Positions 1 through 11,639 of a DNA stretch of 64,000 bases are shown piece after piece. The position numbers and the translations under genes were made by a program. Positions within the stretch are counted from its first letter, which is position 1, and each line of letters begins with the position of its first letter. Below the pieces are notes generated by a model. That model did not search any database and was not told the DNA's origin. It saw only the letters and a list, made by a program, of their open reading frames with translations. Source of the DNA: Metaphire vulgaris (lineage: Eukaryota > Annelida > Clitellata > Crassiclitellata > Megascolecidae); assembly GCA_018105865.1 (NCBI GenBank), contig CM030866.1, positions 6,664,572 through 6,728,571 on the forward strand. Reading direction: 5' to 3'.

Positions 1-85
1 GTGATATGATCTGTTAAAAGTTTCTTCATATTATGCACTCAAATGTTGTTAGAGGAAAATTTAGGGCATTTAAAATGGAATAAAT

Positions 86-165
86 TTAACCCCTTAACCG
101 TGTATTTAACTGTAACTCAATGTAAAATGGACGGATATATCCGGGATACCCAGTTAAGGAGTTAA
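86..165. repeat. Short palindromic repeat, TTAACCCCTTAAC family (copy 1)
   Basis: An approximately 80 bp unit starts TTAACCCCTTAACCG and ends CCCAGTTAAGGAGTTAA, so its ends are inverted repeats. The interior CTCAATGTAAAATGGACG is conserved. Related copies lie near 12717-12792, 30344-30491 (two copies head to head), 37934-38012, 52803-52882 and 61564-61643. It is probably a very small non-autonomous transposon; no superfamily is assigned. Confidence 0.7.
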
Positions 166-343
166 TCAAATCACAGGGCTGTACTGCTGTCATAGTGGTG
201 AGTAGCACGTTTCTAGCACAGTGTACTATAGCACACAACGAAGGATCTGGAAATTGCTATGCTAGACAAATTGCTGATGAGTAGGATATTTTGTCAGTGT
301 TTTGAATCTCAAATATAATATGGTCATCTTCATACTGAGTGTG

Positions 344-614
344 CAGTGGCATAGCGTGACTTTTGGGAGCCCAGGGGCATCCTTGATATGGGGGCCCCTA
401 TAGGCTAACATGGATTACACTGTTCTAAAAATAAGGTTTACTCCCTAATTCAATAATTACTCACTTTGTAGCAGTAATATTGAAATAGTAGTAAAATGTA
501 AAAATAAATCATTTTTTGGGTAAGTTACAACCACTCTTTGGCGGGCCCCCTTCTCCCGGGGCCTGGGGCTTTCTGCAAATTGCCCCCATCGCCCCCACCC
601 ACGTTACGCCACTT
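344..614. mobile_element. hAT-like MITE, CAGTGGCATAGC end, TSD tgagtgtg
   Basis: The ends are inverted (CAGTGGCATAGCGTGAC and GTTACGCCACTT). The element is flanked by a perfect 8-bp direct repeat, tgagtgtg, at 336-343 and 615-622. The interior is rich in G and C runs with no coding capacity. The 8-bp duplication fits the hAT superfamily. It is the same family as 5125-5405. Confidence 0.85.
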
Positions 615-714
615 TGAGTGTGTCCAATTATGTCTGCCTCAAGTGTCTACTAAAATTTTCTTTCTGTAGTTCTTGATGGACATGTTAATAATATAATTAA
701 TTGATATTAATAAA

Positions 715-925
715 GCAGGGGTGTGGTGGAGTAGTGGTAGGACTCTTGCCTTGCGATCAGAGGGTAGCAGGTTTGAATCTGACCCTATGAGCTGCCTAGC
801 AACCTTGGGCAAATTGTTCTCCCCAACTGCCTGTAAGGAAGGCAATGGGATACCACCTCACCCATCTCATCCTTGGGTGGTTTAAAATCCAATTGGACTG
901 GCTTTAGGACAGATAAATCATCGTT
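715..925 (+). repeat. tRNA-derived SINE
   Basis: A pol III-like A box (TGGTGGAGTAGTGG) lies near 726 and a B-box-like GGTTTGAATCT near 770, followed by an unrelated tail. The spacing is that of a tRNA promoter, but the sequence does not fold convincingly into a tRNA. I call it a SINE head rather than a tRNA gene. Confidence 0.5.
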
Positions 926-1350
926 ATCATGGTAGAAATATCAAAATTGTTTATTCATTTTGTATTTATGATTGGTTATGTTAATATGTCACAATATTGT
1001 CATCAGGGTGTGCAAACGGGGAGAGGGAAGAGGTTGAAAAAATGCCTTTTTGTGTACTATTATCCAGGACGATTTATATAGCGCTGTAACATAGTTAAAA
1101 GCCAAAGTCAAAAGCGCTTTGACAGCGCTGACATGTCAATGAAGGTCAGAAGGCAGCGATGTCGAAAATCCACTCTGATGAAAGAAAGAACTTGATGCTG
1201 TGTATGTACTGTATGGATGGTCCCTTAGTCTCAACTTCAAGTCTGGTGTCAAACTATGTGTTACATTCATGGGCAGTTGAAATTATGCTGAGCAATTGTA
1301 TTTGCTGTATAGTATTATATGTATGCTTCAGTTCATCTTAAGTTCTCTTT

Positions 1351-1668
1351 CAGTAGCGTAGCCAGGATTTCCGGAAGGGGGGTGGTTTGGTTTTGATCGT
1401 GACAAAACTTTGCCAAATTTTTCTTATTTTTCTTTTTTAGGAGCTGACAAGCAAAAACAAAGGTCGTCACCTTCGTATTCTTTCTAGTTTTTTTCTATTT
1501 TCTATAGCATTTAGAAATTTTTTCGATCGGCAGCCAGCCAAGGGGGATTTTGATCTTCAAACTCGCGTCCAAAAATGAAAAATGCATGGAAAAGCATGGA
1601 CAATTTTTTCCGTCTGCAGCCAAGGGGAGATTTTAACACCCCAAAACCCCCTCTTGGCTATGCCACTG
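1351..1668. mobile_element. hAT-like MITE, CAGTAGCGTAGCC family, TSD ttctcttt
   Basis: The left end CAGTAGCGTAGCCAGG and right end TTGGCTATGCCACTG are inverted. The flanks are a perfect 8-bp duplication, ttctcttt (1343-1350 and 1669-1676). The interior contains GACAAGCAAAAACAAAGGTC, a variant of the shared internal motif. Confidence 0.85.
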
Positions 1669-2052
1669 TTCTCTTTGATGTTTGATATTTTTACTTTTAT
1701 GTGTACATATCTTAATGCGGTTTCAATTGGGCAGGTATTTGTCATAGTATAGTAATTAATAACAAATGCAGTTAGAGGTGAGATTTTTCAATTCTAACCA
1801 GACATCTCTTGCATATTTGAGTGTGAATGATTGCGGTAATACTAATTGTGGTAATACAATGGTTACAATGATTATAATGATTACAATCATGATTACAATG
1901 ATTGCGGTAATACAATGGCTGATTTTTCGTAACATACGAAAATTGTTTTTGTGGATATCGTATTGACTGTTTTAAAAGGTATTTCAATTGTTGGAATGAA
2001 CTTGAAGTTGTATTTCTGTCATTTTTCGATTAATTAAACAAGTGGGGAAAAT

Positions 2053-2227
2053 CAGTGGTGGCTCCACAGGGTGGGGCCCGTGCCCCCTCCCCATTGAGTG
2101 CATGGCCCCCCTGTTGGGACCCTATACTTAACACTACATACCTAACAACAAATGGTTGGCCTCCATGATTAGAAGTTGCCACCCCAACGGCCCCCTCCCC
2201 ACTTGCCAAATTCTAGAGCCGCCACTG
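2053..2227. mobile_element. hAT-like MITE, CAGTGGTGGCTCC family, TSD gggaaaat
   Basis: The ends are CAGTGGTGGCTCCAC and TAGAGCCGCCACTG, with a perfect 8-bp duplication, gggaaaat, on both sides (2045-2052, 2228-2235). The interior carries the block CTAACAACAAATGGTTGGCC found in related copies at 6.5, 14.2, 41.7, 60.7 and 61.3 kb. Confidence 0.85.
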
Positions 2228-3222
2228 GGGAAAATGTGTTTACGTTGCTTTTGTCGAGCACTCAATGTTGATTTGCTTTGGAATGTACTTGATGCTTGCA
2301 CACACACACATTTCTGCAACCAAGAATCACTGCTCTCTTCCTGAAATGCCGGAAAACCTACTTATTTTCTATTCAAAGCAATCATAGTGGTAGTACTTCT
2401 GAGTAATCAAAAAGAAGAGGTGCTACATAAATGTTTTGTTGCTTTGCATTGCATCTTTTTTAAAACAGTATTCAAAAACGTAGATGAAAATTCAGCAATA
2501 TCTGAATATTTATATTGAGTATTTTGTCATTCCATTGTTTAATAAACTACAGGCTGTGTACTATTTCTATTATTATTATTGTTATTACTATTATTGTTAT
2601 TATTATTATTATTATTATGTTTAATGCTATATATCTTGTCATGGGATTTATAATCAAATGGATTCATTATGTCTGACATTTATTGGAGTTTGTATATATT
2701 TTTTCCAGTAATAGTCTGCATAATGAATATAATGACTCGTTTATCTTATTCTGTGGCTATTTTATCAGTGTGCATATGTGTTAGTAATGATTTCATTGGG
2801 TCATTAATGTGATGACAATTTTTGAATTAGTTTCGTTAATAAATTTTTGGAAATTTTTTCAGGTGGAATATATTTTGTCCAGGACCCCCTAAAGTCTATA
2901 TTTGTGAACTCATCATTACTAACATTGTAGGCAGCACCTTAATTATGCTGTACCACATCTGCCCTGGAACCTTGAAAAGAGGGACCATGAAGTTTTAAAT
3001 TACCTTAAATTCATTAAATGGAATGTGGAATGTCTGGACAATGCCAGCTGGAAAAATCCATCCTGTTCAAGGCATTGAAGGTGTTTGAAGATGTTCCAAG
3101 ACTGGAAAGCTCTTGAGATTCCAAATTCTGAGCACCAGTTAGCATTGTTAATGTCTTGAAGACCACTGCAGCATTTTTATTAAATCAAATTTGGCTGTTA
3201 CAAAAAAATTCAGTTAAACTCT

Positions 3223-3661
3223 GGGGCTGTCCATTATTTATGTCAGCAATTTTGGGGCAATTTTTGACCCCCTCCTTCTTGTCAACAACTGTCAACTTTC
3301 AGTGACCCCCCTATAATATTATGTCAAAAACTTTTGACCTCCTAGCTCCCTCCAACTAAGATCAGTGACAGGTCTCCCTAAAAAGTTTAGAAGGTTATTA
3401 TTTTTGTGGCGATGACCATTTTCCCCTTTCTTTTGTTCATCAATTGTCATAATGTGGTGATGATGACCTTGTTTTTTTGTTTGTCAGGCCTTTTTCCGTT
3501 GTAATAAATAGTATTCCATGAAATCTCCTATTTTTCATCATTTGTAAAAAAAATTAAATTGTATACGTCAACTTCTCTTGACGCCCCCTCCCCCTGTCAA
3601 CAACTGTCAAACTTTTTCAAACCCCTCCCCCTATTTTGTTGACGTAATTAATGGACAGCCC
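3223..3661. mobile_element. Harbinger-like MITE, GGGGCTGTCC family, near full length
   Basis: It starts GGGGCTGTCCATTATTTATG and ends with the inverse ATTAATGGACAGCC. Each half contains GTTGACAGTTGTTGACA-type sequence. Better preserved copies (45519-45582, 55573-55978) have 3-bp TTA/TAA duplications, which is the PIF/Harbinger pattern. No transposase is present. Confidence 0.75.
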
Positions 3662-3732
3662 ATCTCAAGAATAATTATAGAAATCTATAGATCTCCAACT
3701 AGTCAAATAATTGACGATAGCCAGTGTCTTAT

Positions 3733-3900
3733 TCAGACTCCAGGCCTCTGGGCGGAGGGGGGGGAATTGAAGCTTTCGGGGGGAAAATCGACTTGGTTGG
3801 AGGGGAAAAGACACATTTCATTGCAAAATTTGTGTAAATGATGGGATTTTTTTTTGGGGGGGGGGAATCTCCCCTCCTAACAGGCCTGTATAAAACAGTG
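3733..3900. mobile_element. Diverged G-rich MITE-like fragment
   Basis: Runs of G and C surround a T-rich centre, resembling the CAGTGTTTATTCTAGGCC family seen intact at 10758-10937 and 26664-26835. The boundaries are not clear. Confidence 0.35.
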
Positions 3901-4642
3901 ACGATAGCTGAATTATGGTTATGAACTTCAAATTCTGAAGTGAAGGAATGTCCAAGAATTTCTGAGAACAAGATTGACCCAGAATGCGCTCTCATTTATA
4001 ATTGTATGTATGATGCATGCATGATGCATTATGTGCTCTTTGCTGTCTGTGCATACCCTAGCACATTGTACCTATACATTTAGGGGCTGTCCATTTATTA
4101 TTACATCAACAAAATAGGGGGTATGTTCTATTGAGCCCTGTAGCAATTTGCACATAGGCGCAAACTTGGATGGAAAAGTGATGGGTCCAACTTCTATAAA
4201 TTATCCTCTCTTTCCCTCCACCCTCCATCCTTTTTGTGGGGGTCCAGGGTATAGACCCGGGAAAGGAAAACTTTTGAAGTCTCAAATGCTCGCACGTGAG
4301 TTTAAGCGCTGGTTGAGCAAAAAATTTGGCAATCGTACACTAAGTTTCACCCCAACTTATCTGTAAAACCCGTAAAATATACGTCACAAAATATACCCTA
4401 TGTCTGCCTAAGTGTGTTCAAGCTCCAACTATTCAGTATACGTGACATACATAGCTAGGACGCTATAGCAAATACCATAAATACACTGCGAAGTGAGTAC
4501 CGGTAATATTGTCGCAAAAGTTGCCCAGCTGTTGTGCTGGCTACCGTCTGCCACACGTAGGAAAGCAAAGTACTTTGCATCATATTACATGTACATGCAC
4601 ACTGATTGATTATACAAAAGGTTTAAAATTTATAGCTTAAAC

Positions 4643-5109
4643 CAAGGGCGTCCAACCTAAATAAGATGGCGGGCCGCATTGGACCACAAGCCCAACCTCG
4701 CGGGCCGCACATGATTACAAGTAAAGATGATAACCTTGCAGTAGCGTCATTTCACACTTTTCTTGGTGGCGAGATTATCGCCGAGATAATTTTTTGGCCA
4801 ATTTTGGCGAAATTTTTGCAAATTATGGGCAATTTTTGGCCAATTTTTTGGCAATTTTTAACAAATTTTTGGCAAATTTTAAATTGGACCAATTTTGGCA
4901 AATTTGAAATTTTTGACATTTTTTGGCAAATTTTGTACATTTTCGGCAACTCTTTGCACATTTTACATTTATTAAATAAACCTAATCCTAAAATAAAGAT
5001 AATAACCGGTCATATAGCTAAAATTGTAATGTCCCCAAACTCGGTGGCAGGCCGGATGAAACTGTCCCGCGGGCCGGATTGCCCGCGGGCCGCCAGTTGG
5101 ACAACCCTG
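4643..5109. mobile_element. hAT-like element with GGCAATTTTTGGCC minisatellite core
   Basis: The left end CAAGGGCGTCCAACC and right end AGTTGGACAACCCTG are inverted, with CGCGGGCC-rich subterminal parts. The flanks gcttaaac (4635-4642) and gtttaaac (5110-5117) match at 7 of 8 positions. Positions 4783-4965 are a degenerate tandem repeat of a unit like TTTTTGGCAAATTTTGGCC. The open frame across it is an artefact of the repeat. Confidence 0.75.
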
Positions 5110-5124
5110 GTTTAAACAGTTATA

Positions 5125-5405
5125 CAGTGGCGTAGCGTGACTTTTGGGGGCCCGGGGGGCATCTTTGCCACGGGGGCCCTAAAGTTCCAAAGTTTCGTGC
5201 TGACGAGCAAAAAAAACAAAAAAAAGTCATCACCTCCTTTTTTTTCCTGACGAGCAAAAAAAAAAAAAAGGTCGTCAGCACGTTCATTTTTAGGATTATT
5301 AGGGTTAACCCTAACCTAACCCTAGCTTAGACCCCTCTTTGGGGCCCCCAGCCAGGGCCCGGGGCAGTCAACAAAGTGCCCCTCCGCCCCCACGTTACGC
5401 CACTG
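5125..5405. mobile_element. hAT-like MITE with telomere-like core, TSD cagttata
   Basis: The inverted ends are CAGTGGCGTAGCGTGAC and ACGTTACGCCACTG, with a perfect 8-bp duplication cagttata (5117-5124, 5406-5413). The centre, about 5291-5333, is a run of TTAGGG/CCCTAA-like repeats. Two copies of the GACRAGCAAAAAAGGTC motif lie in the left half. Confidence 0.85.
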
Positions 5406-5456
5406 CAGTTATAACATTTTCTTACACAGGGCAGACCATCGAACCACTTTAAACCT

Positions 5457-5518
<62 letters not shown>

Positions 5519-5880
5519 TTTTGGTCACCTACTACTACTAATACTACTACTACTACTACTGCTACTACTACTACTACTACTACTAACTACTACTACTACT
5601 ACTAACTACTACTACCAGTGTTTAATCTAGACTCCTGGACTCCGGGGGGAACTGACAAAGCCGGGGGGAAAGTGACAAAGCCGGGGGAATTCTGCTAGGG
5701 CCTGCTGTTAGTTGATGCAGTATGCCAAAATTTCCCGGGGGAATTTGAAATTTCCGGGGGAAGGGCAATTCCCCCCGGAAAGGGCCTAGATTAAACCCTG
5801 ACTCTACTACTGATACTACTACTACTACTAACTGCTACTTACTAAATCTACTACTACTACTACTACTACTACTACTGCTG

Positions 5881-5922
<42 letters not shown>

Positions 5923-5930
5923 GACTATTA
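5457..5930 (+). repeat. (ACT)n microsatellite, interrupted by a MITE
   Basis: Long tracts of ACT triplets flank an inserted 185 bp element at 5616-5800. Minor variant units (AACT, ATACT, GCTACT) occur inside. Nearby sequence resembles the repeat tail found next to other triplet tracts in this window. Confidence 0.9.
5616..5800. mobile_element. MITE, CAGTGTTTAATCTAGAC family, inside ACT repeat
   Basis: It starts CAGTGTTTAATCTAGACTCC and ends CCTAGATTAAACCCTG. The interior contains GACAAAGCCGGGGG and TTAGTTGATGCAGTATGCC, shared with 18890-19079, 30544-30705 and 60387-60573. The flanks are ACT repeat, so the duplication cannot be judged precisely. Confidence 0.75.
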
Positions 5931-6516
5931 ACACTATTATTACTATTGTATTAGTGTTAACACATTTTGTCATCGTTTTATTATTAACGTGCTAGAATAT
6001 AGGTTCTAAAATCATCTAACATCGTGTCATGTCCGAATTCAGAAAGTAGACTATTAGCCATCCAAAAGCCTTTAAGCAGTGGCGTAGCTAGAGCAGAGTG
6101 ATGAGGGCCGCAATTACAAAATCTCGAGAGATTTGACACTAGAACGTTTGGTGTTTGTAAATTAAATACGCTAAACGATCAGGCTCGTAGGAAGAGGGGG
6201 TGCAGAGGGTGCAGCTAAATCCTCTGGAAAAAAATCAGGGGGTGCAGCGCACCCCCTGAAAGATAAGGCTGTTTTTTTAATTTTTTGCTTGTGAGGATTT
6301 TTAAATAGAAGAAAGAGAGATGACGATCATTTTTTGCTTGTCAAGGCTTTTGGAGGATAAAGTAAAGTTAGTGAAGACCTTTCTTTGCTCGTCACGATTT
6401 TTAAGAGGCGAACGTTTTTCCCTGTTACAACTTTTAATCTTGAGAAAATCTGCACCTCTGCTGAAAATTCGATCCGACGTGCCTGTCAACGATAGCATTT
6501 GTACGCTGGTGGACCC

Positions 6517-6704
6517 CAGTGGCGGTTTCACCGGAGGGGGGCCAGGGGGACCCGTGCCCCTATTGAGTGCCTGTCCCCCCAGTGTCCCCCTGTTGGGACC
6601 CTATACTTAATGCTACATAAATTAAACAACAAATGGTTGGCCCCCATGATTAGAAGTTGCCATCCCAACGGTCCCCCACTTGCCAAATCCTAGAGCCGCC
6701 ACTG
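6517..6704. mobile_element. MITE, CAGTGGCGG...GAGCCGCCACTG family
   Basis: The ends are inverted and the interior block AACAACAAATGGTTGGCC is shared with 2053-2227. The flanks gtggaccc and gtaggccc match at 6 of 8 positions, so the duplication has decayed. Confidence 0.65.
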
Positions 6705-6800
6705 GTAGGCCCTATAATTATACACTGTAACTGGTACAGGAGGACTCGAGGAGGTCCACGGTGTAATTTTTGTTCTTTTTTAAAGAGGAAACTACTGTAC

Positions 6801-7045
6801 CAGTGGCGTAGCCAAGGGGTTGGGGCTAACCCCCCTCCCTCCCTGCATTTTTGGGGGTCAGACTTCTTTTGGCTGCCGATCCAAAATAATTTGTAAGCGT
6901 TATAGAATGCAAAGATGTAAGGTGATGACCTTTTTTGCTTGTCAGAACATCTGCAAAAGAAAACAGCTTTTTTGCTTGTTACGATTTTTCGAAGTTGGTT
7001 ATGATAAAAACCAACCCCCTTCCGAAAATCCTGGCTACGCCACTG
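6801..7045. mobile_element. MITE, CAGTGGCGTAGCC family
   Basis: It starts CAGTGGCGTAGCCAAGGGG and ends CCTGGCTACGCCACTG. The flanks tactgtac and taccgcac match at 6 of 8 positions. The interior has GACCTTTTTTGCTTGTCAG followed by a second partial copy, the same internal motif found in other families here. Confidence 0.75.
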
Positions 7046-7234
7046 TACCGCACTGGGCGGCGCCAACCCTAGTGATACCTCTGAGACTAAGAGATTGGCT
7101 AAGTTTTAACGTACGTCTAAGCAGAGACGTCATTTCACTGTTTTCCAGGTGGCAAGACACTTTCCACCTGGCAACTTTGCAAAAAAGTTGACGACCTTTT
7201 TTGCCTGTCAGTCTTTTTCCAACTCTTACTCTTT

Positions 7235-7460
7235 AAGGGGTGTCCAACAAATTAGGGGAGGGGTTTGAACAAGTTTGACAGTTGTTGACAGGGGGAGGGG
7301 TCAAGAGAAGTTGACGTCAACAATTTAATTTTTTTACAAATGATAAAAAATTGAAAATTTTGTAAATATGGAATACTATATATTTATTACAACGGAAAAA
7401 AGCTTGACAAGCAAAAACGGTTATCGCCATCACATTATGACACTTGATGAACAAAAGAAA
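7235..7460. mobile_element. Harbinger-like MITE fragment
   Basis: It carries one half of the GGGGCTGTCC family: the GACAGTTGTTGACAGGGGGA block, then GAAGTTGACGTCAACAA and GCTTGACAAGCAAAAACGG. The terminal inverted repeats are missing or decayed. Confidence 0.6.
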
Positions 7461-7475
7461 GAGCAAAAGGTCTCA

Positions 7476-8330
7476 TCGCTGCAGACAGACAGACAAACAG
7501 ACAGTCAGACAATGAATGAGTGTACAACTAAACAGAATCAGATTGATAAACAGACAGCAGACTGACATTAAGACAGACAGGCAGAGCGACAGAATGAGTG
7601 AATGTCTCAGAATGAGAATGACTGAATGAGAATGACTGAATGAGTGTACAACTAAACAGAAAGCAGATTGATAAACAGACAAAACATACAGCAGACTAAT
7701 GACTGAATTAGTGCACAATCATATTTCTCATTGATAGAGATTTGACTTTTGGGTCATGAGTACAGATTCATGACTATGTAATCACAGCCCACCTGTGAGT
7801 TATGGATAACAGTGCAATTTTTACCTTGAAGTTAATGCTTAGCACATCGATGAGCTTTTGTTACAGGCATAAACGGAGAGAGAGACTGAACAGGCGAATG
7901 ACAATCAGACAGAAGACGTGTAAATAAGAAACACCCTAAAACTATTGAGAAGGTGCATCACTAATCGCCTCCAGTCTACGCTTTCGACTTGGACCAGCTA
8001 TTTTGGTCACCTTCGTGCAATTATTTAGTAAAATATCTGCAAAAACACGAATACATGAGGAAAACAAGGTCGTTCGAGGAAGCTCATTGGTTTAGGGGAC
8101 ATCAACTTCAATGTCACTTGATTCAATATTCAAATCTCGGTCACTAATAGCAACACCCCTTGCATTCATGGCAAGATAATCGACCAGCACGTTTAAATGC
8201 TACATAACCAGCAATGTAAACAAGGCGTCGCTCATCACAGCTAAACGCAATGTCAATGGATTCAGAAATTAACATCTTCAAAATCCCGAACCAAATGGTC
8301 TGCTTGTAAACTAAGACTGGAGCCTACGTC
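7476..8330. other. Non-coding stretch, GACA-rich then nothing recognised
   Basis: Positions 7476-7700 are GACAGACA-rich low-complexity DNA with two copies of an AATGAGTGTACAACTAAACAG unit. From about 7740 to 8330 I see no exon, RNA gene or repeat with clear boundaries. Confidence 0.5.
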
Positions 8331-8418
8331 ATATCGATGGCCACGCATCAGGTCCGTCTTTACGTGTTAAAAATCGGGCACAGTGCCCACGCGCAAACTT
8401 TTGTTGGCTTGTCAACAC

Positions 8419-8805
8419 TAGGGCTGCGCTAACCGAGTAGTTTAGGAGTCGAGTAGGAGTCGAGTAGCTTAGCGAGTACTCGAGTACTCGCGTAAAACCG
8501 GAAATACATGATTTTTGCGTCATGGCCCTCATTTAACCAAAGCAGAGCGCTAGATACAGTTACATATCAATTTTTTCGGATATTGAAGCGTATTCAAGTG
8601 TAGTATAACAGAAGTTACAGAACAGAAACTATTTTGCCGGTAATAATGGTAGGCCAAATTTTAATGAAATTCTTTGGTTATTCTTTATTTATCTATTCTA
8701 TTCCTTATTTAGTTATTCTATGCGAGTACTCGACTCCAAAAAAATTACTCGACTCCAATTTGGAGTCGAGTACTCGCGTTACTCGAGTTACTCGGTGCAG
8801 CCCTA
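8419..8805. mobile_element. hAT-like element, TAGGGCTGC ends, GAGTACTCG-rich, TSD gtcaacac
   Basis: The inverted ends TAGGGCTGCGC and GTGCAGCCCTA are followed inward by arrays of GAGTCGAGTA and GAGTACTCG, also inverted between halves. A perfect 8-bp duplication, gtcaacac, lies at 8411-8418 and 8806-8813. The total length is 387 bp. There is no transposase. Confidence 0.9.
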
Positions 8806-9334
8806 GTCAACACCCAAAAACGTTTGGAGATTGATGGCCTTCTGTTTTTTTGCTTGTCAACATTTGATCTTCACATCTAGGGCCCCGCAGGCCGCCAGGT
8901 GCCCGCGGCCCCACACAGGTATGTAAGACGGGCCTGCTCGACATAATGAAACAGCGATGTTCTTGATTCGTTTTTGCCGCGTGTACGATGGTTTTAGCAT
9001 TTAGGTCTAATAATAATAGGCTGTTTTATTATCAGCGCGCAGGGACATAGGGCCTAGATGGATATACATACATACATACATATATAGGCCTACATGATAC
9101 ATATAGGCCTACATGCATACACATAACTACCGGGTACATGCATGCATACATAGGCTACATACATTCAGATGTGACATAAGTGTCTGTGCGAACTTTATCT
9201 TTTAATGTTAAATCGATCACGAAAATTTAATGGTCGCAAGGAAATCTTATTCGTAACGACGTAAGCCGAGGTCGACATTGAGACAGAGTGAGTCCTTACT
9301 GTTTAACTACTCGTAGGCCTATGCGACTTTATTT

Positions 9335-9500
9335 AAATAGCTTTTACTAAATTATTTCGAACTCTGTGAATTTGGATTGCCAAATGAAGGAAGAAGCAGC
9401 GACACAAATAGCGTGCGTTATATTCATTGCTAATAATACAGTACTCTAGAGTCTTACAGTCAAATAGATTCTTTACAGATTAACCGCGTAACGCGACCTC
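9335..9500. repeat. Segment duplicated at about 18180-18750
   Basis: The block from ATTATTTCGAACTCTGTGAA to TTTACAGATTAACCGCG matches 18180-18750 apart from a Harbinger-like MITE present only in the second copy. The shared parts include GAATTTGGATTGCCAAATG and CACAAATAGCGTGCGTTATA. This copy is therefore an empty site for that insertion. Confidence 0.7.
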
Positions 9501-9830
9501 CAGATTTGACTACGCGTAACAACGTATTGAAGATAGGCATATCTCTTAAGAGTCGCGACCACTGAACAAGACTAGAATATTGAACTAAATGGTCAAGAAA
9601 TTACCCTTATATTTTGTACTGTGCATCGGATCCAGGCATTCAGTGTGGAGGCACTTGGTGTTCCATTCTCATTCTGCCTTGCACAGCCCCTCCCGTGTAG
9701 ATTGATGCGTGTTGTTAAACTACTTTCTTTTCGTTCATTCGTCATGATGAGAAATGACTGAGATCTGGGGTGGATTTGGGGGGGAGGCAAGTGCTTTCTG
9801 GGGTCCCGTAGATCCGTCTATCCGTAACGA

Positions 9831-9960
<130 letters not shown>

Positions 9961-10241
9961 GTTTTAGGAGGATTTGCCCTGTGTGAGAACCACTGTTGTA
10001 CCCTTCCAATCTAGTATCATATAGTACTGAGGTTTATTTTGAAATCATTCACACGCGTAGCTATTACTATCTTCTCGTCCAATTTAATCCATCTGTCCAC
10101 AACTCTTGCATTAAAAAGTGATGTTTGTGTCTCCCAACCCGTTTCTTAAACAGTTTTACATTGTATTGCATGTTTCATCATCTGGTTCCATCATACTGCT
10201 TCATTGTAAGAATCGAAATGTTTGGCTTTATCAGACCCATC

Positions 10242-10520
10242 CAGTGACGGTTCCACGTGGAGGATGAGTGAGGATGCATCCCCAACCGGACTTAAAAGTT
10301 GTAAACCTATTTTTGGGTAAAAGTCTAGTAAAACTAACCGGGGATGACCTTTTTTGACAACCTATTTTTTGATAAAAGTGTAGTAGGCCTAAAATGTGGG
10401 ATAAAATTCCCCCTTTCCAGCCTTTTTCGGCAAAGTTTATTGATTTTCCTTCTATTTTCATCCCCCACCAACTTTCTATGACTTCGTTCATTCCCCCACC
10501 AAAAATCCTGGAACCCACCA
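10242..10520. mobile_element. Diverged MITE, CAGTGGCGGTTCC family
   Basis: It starts CAGTGACGGTTCCACG and has the AAACCTATTTTTGGGTAAAA and GATGCATCCCC blocks typical of the family (see 53797-54104 and 59578-59880). The right end is not clear. Confidence 0.5.
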
Positions 10521-10757
10521 CCCACCCATTCACCCCCGCTAAGGAAAATAATCTAATTGTCACCGATATTTGCTGTTCTTTGTTTAAAACGACTTTGATG
10601 CAATCGCTTCTCGTCGGTGTAGCCGTCAGAATGGGCCAACGGACATTATATCGGTTCCAGTCGAGGGCGAAGTCACAAAGCCCAGAGACGGTAGGCCTAT
10701 GTTGTATGACCACGCGTTCATTTGGTCTTTTTTGTTATCTAACGTATCTACAACGCC

Positions 10758-10937
10758 CAGTGTTTATTCTAGGCCTGTTTTTTTGGGGAATCCACCCAAG
10801 TTTTAAAATCCCCCCAATTTTTATATGTTGGCTTGGGATGGACCCCCCAGAAAGAAAAAAAGCGTGGAGAGACAAATCTTGTCCCCCCAAATATTTCAAA
10901 CTCCCCCCCAATCTCAAGGTGGCTAGAATAAACACTG
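10758..10937. mobile_element. MITE, CAGTGTTTATTCTAGGCC family
   Basis: The inverted ends are CAGTGTTTATTCTAGGCC and GGCTAGAATAAACACTG. The interior is runs of C with AAATTTTTATATGTTGGC. The flanking sequences are similar but not identical. Its relative is 26664-26835. Confidence 0.7.
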
Positions 10938-11214
10938 TACAACACCTAGACCCTACGCGGGAATATACGGAATTCTGGCTGTTAATTGATTTCTTTTAAT
11001 TCTGACTACTAATATGCCTATTCTAAAGTGTGATAGATTTTAAAAAACAGTGTTGGGGGCAAACTATTCTTACCTCAGAACTGTCGACATTGGTGAGGAG
11101 TATAAGGACGTTCAAATTGAAAGTTATTAAGTAGAACCCGATCAATGGCCAGCGCTTGAACCAGTAAGTTTAATGTGTGTAAGATATTGCCCGGATTACT
11201 CTCATTCTCTGCCT

Positions 11215-11223
11215 GTCTTTGTC

Positions 11224-11272
<49 letters not shown>

Positions 11273-11395
11273 GTCGGTCTCTGTCGGTCTCTGTCGGTCT
11301 CTGTCTCTCTCCGACACACACACTCGATCACTCGTTCACTCACTCACTCGCTCACTCACTCAATCAATCAATCAATCAATCAATCAAAAATACTG
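11215..11395 (+). repeat. Low-complexity tract: (TGTC)n, (TC)n, (TCAC)n, (AATC)n
   Basis: Consecutive simple repeats of different units run from TGTCTGTC through TCTCTC and CTCACTCA to AATCAATC. Overlapping open frames here have no coding value. Confidence 0.9.
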
Positions 11396-11639
11396 TTTCA
11401 GGGAATGAAGAAGAAATGCTCGCAGTTATTGCGTGTACAAGAGAATATATTATCAGGGTTTTGAATAATTTAAAGGCAGATAATATAGCCCGTGATTGAA
11501 TGGCTTACATCCAGAGTTTCTTTATGAGGTTAGAAATGAAATTGGACGCATGCAATTGCATTGATAATCAATAGATCACTGAAGACTCTTGTTGGTTCAC
11601 GTCGTTTTCTTGAATAGTAGGCTGACTAATGCATCTCTC

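Noticed and set aside
4666..5115. 149-codon open frame rich in Trp, Phe and Asn
   Set aside because: It is the minisatellite core and ends of the hAT-like element at 4643-5109.
5291..5333. True telomere or subtelomere
   Set aside because: The TTAGGG-like tract is about 40 bp, degenerate, and enclosed in a small element in the middle of ordinary genes.
10394..10999. 201-codon plus-strand open frame
   Set aside because: It crosses two MITE families (CAGTGGCGGTTCC-like and CAGTGTTTATTC), whose C-rich runs stay open by chance.
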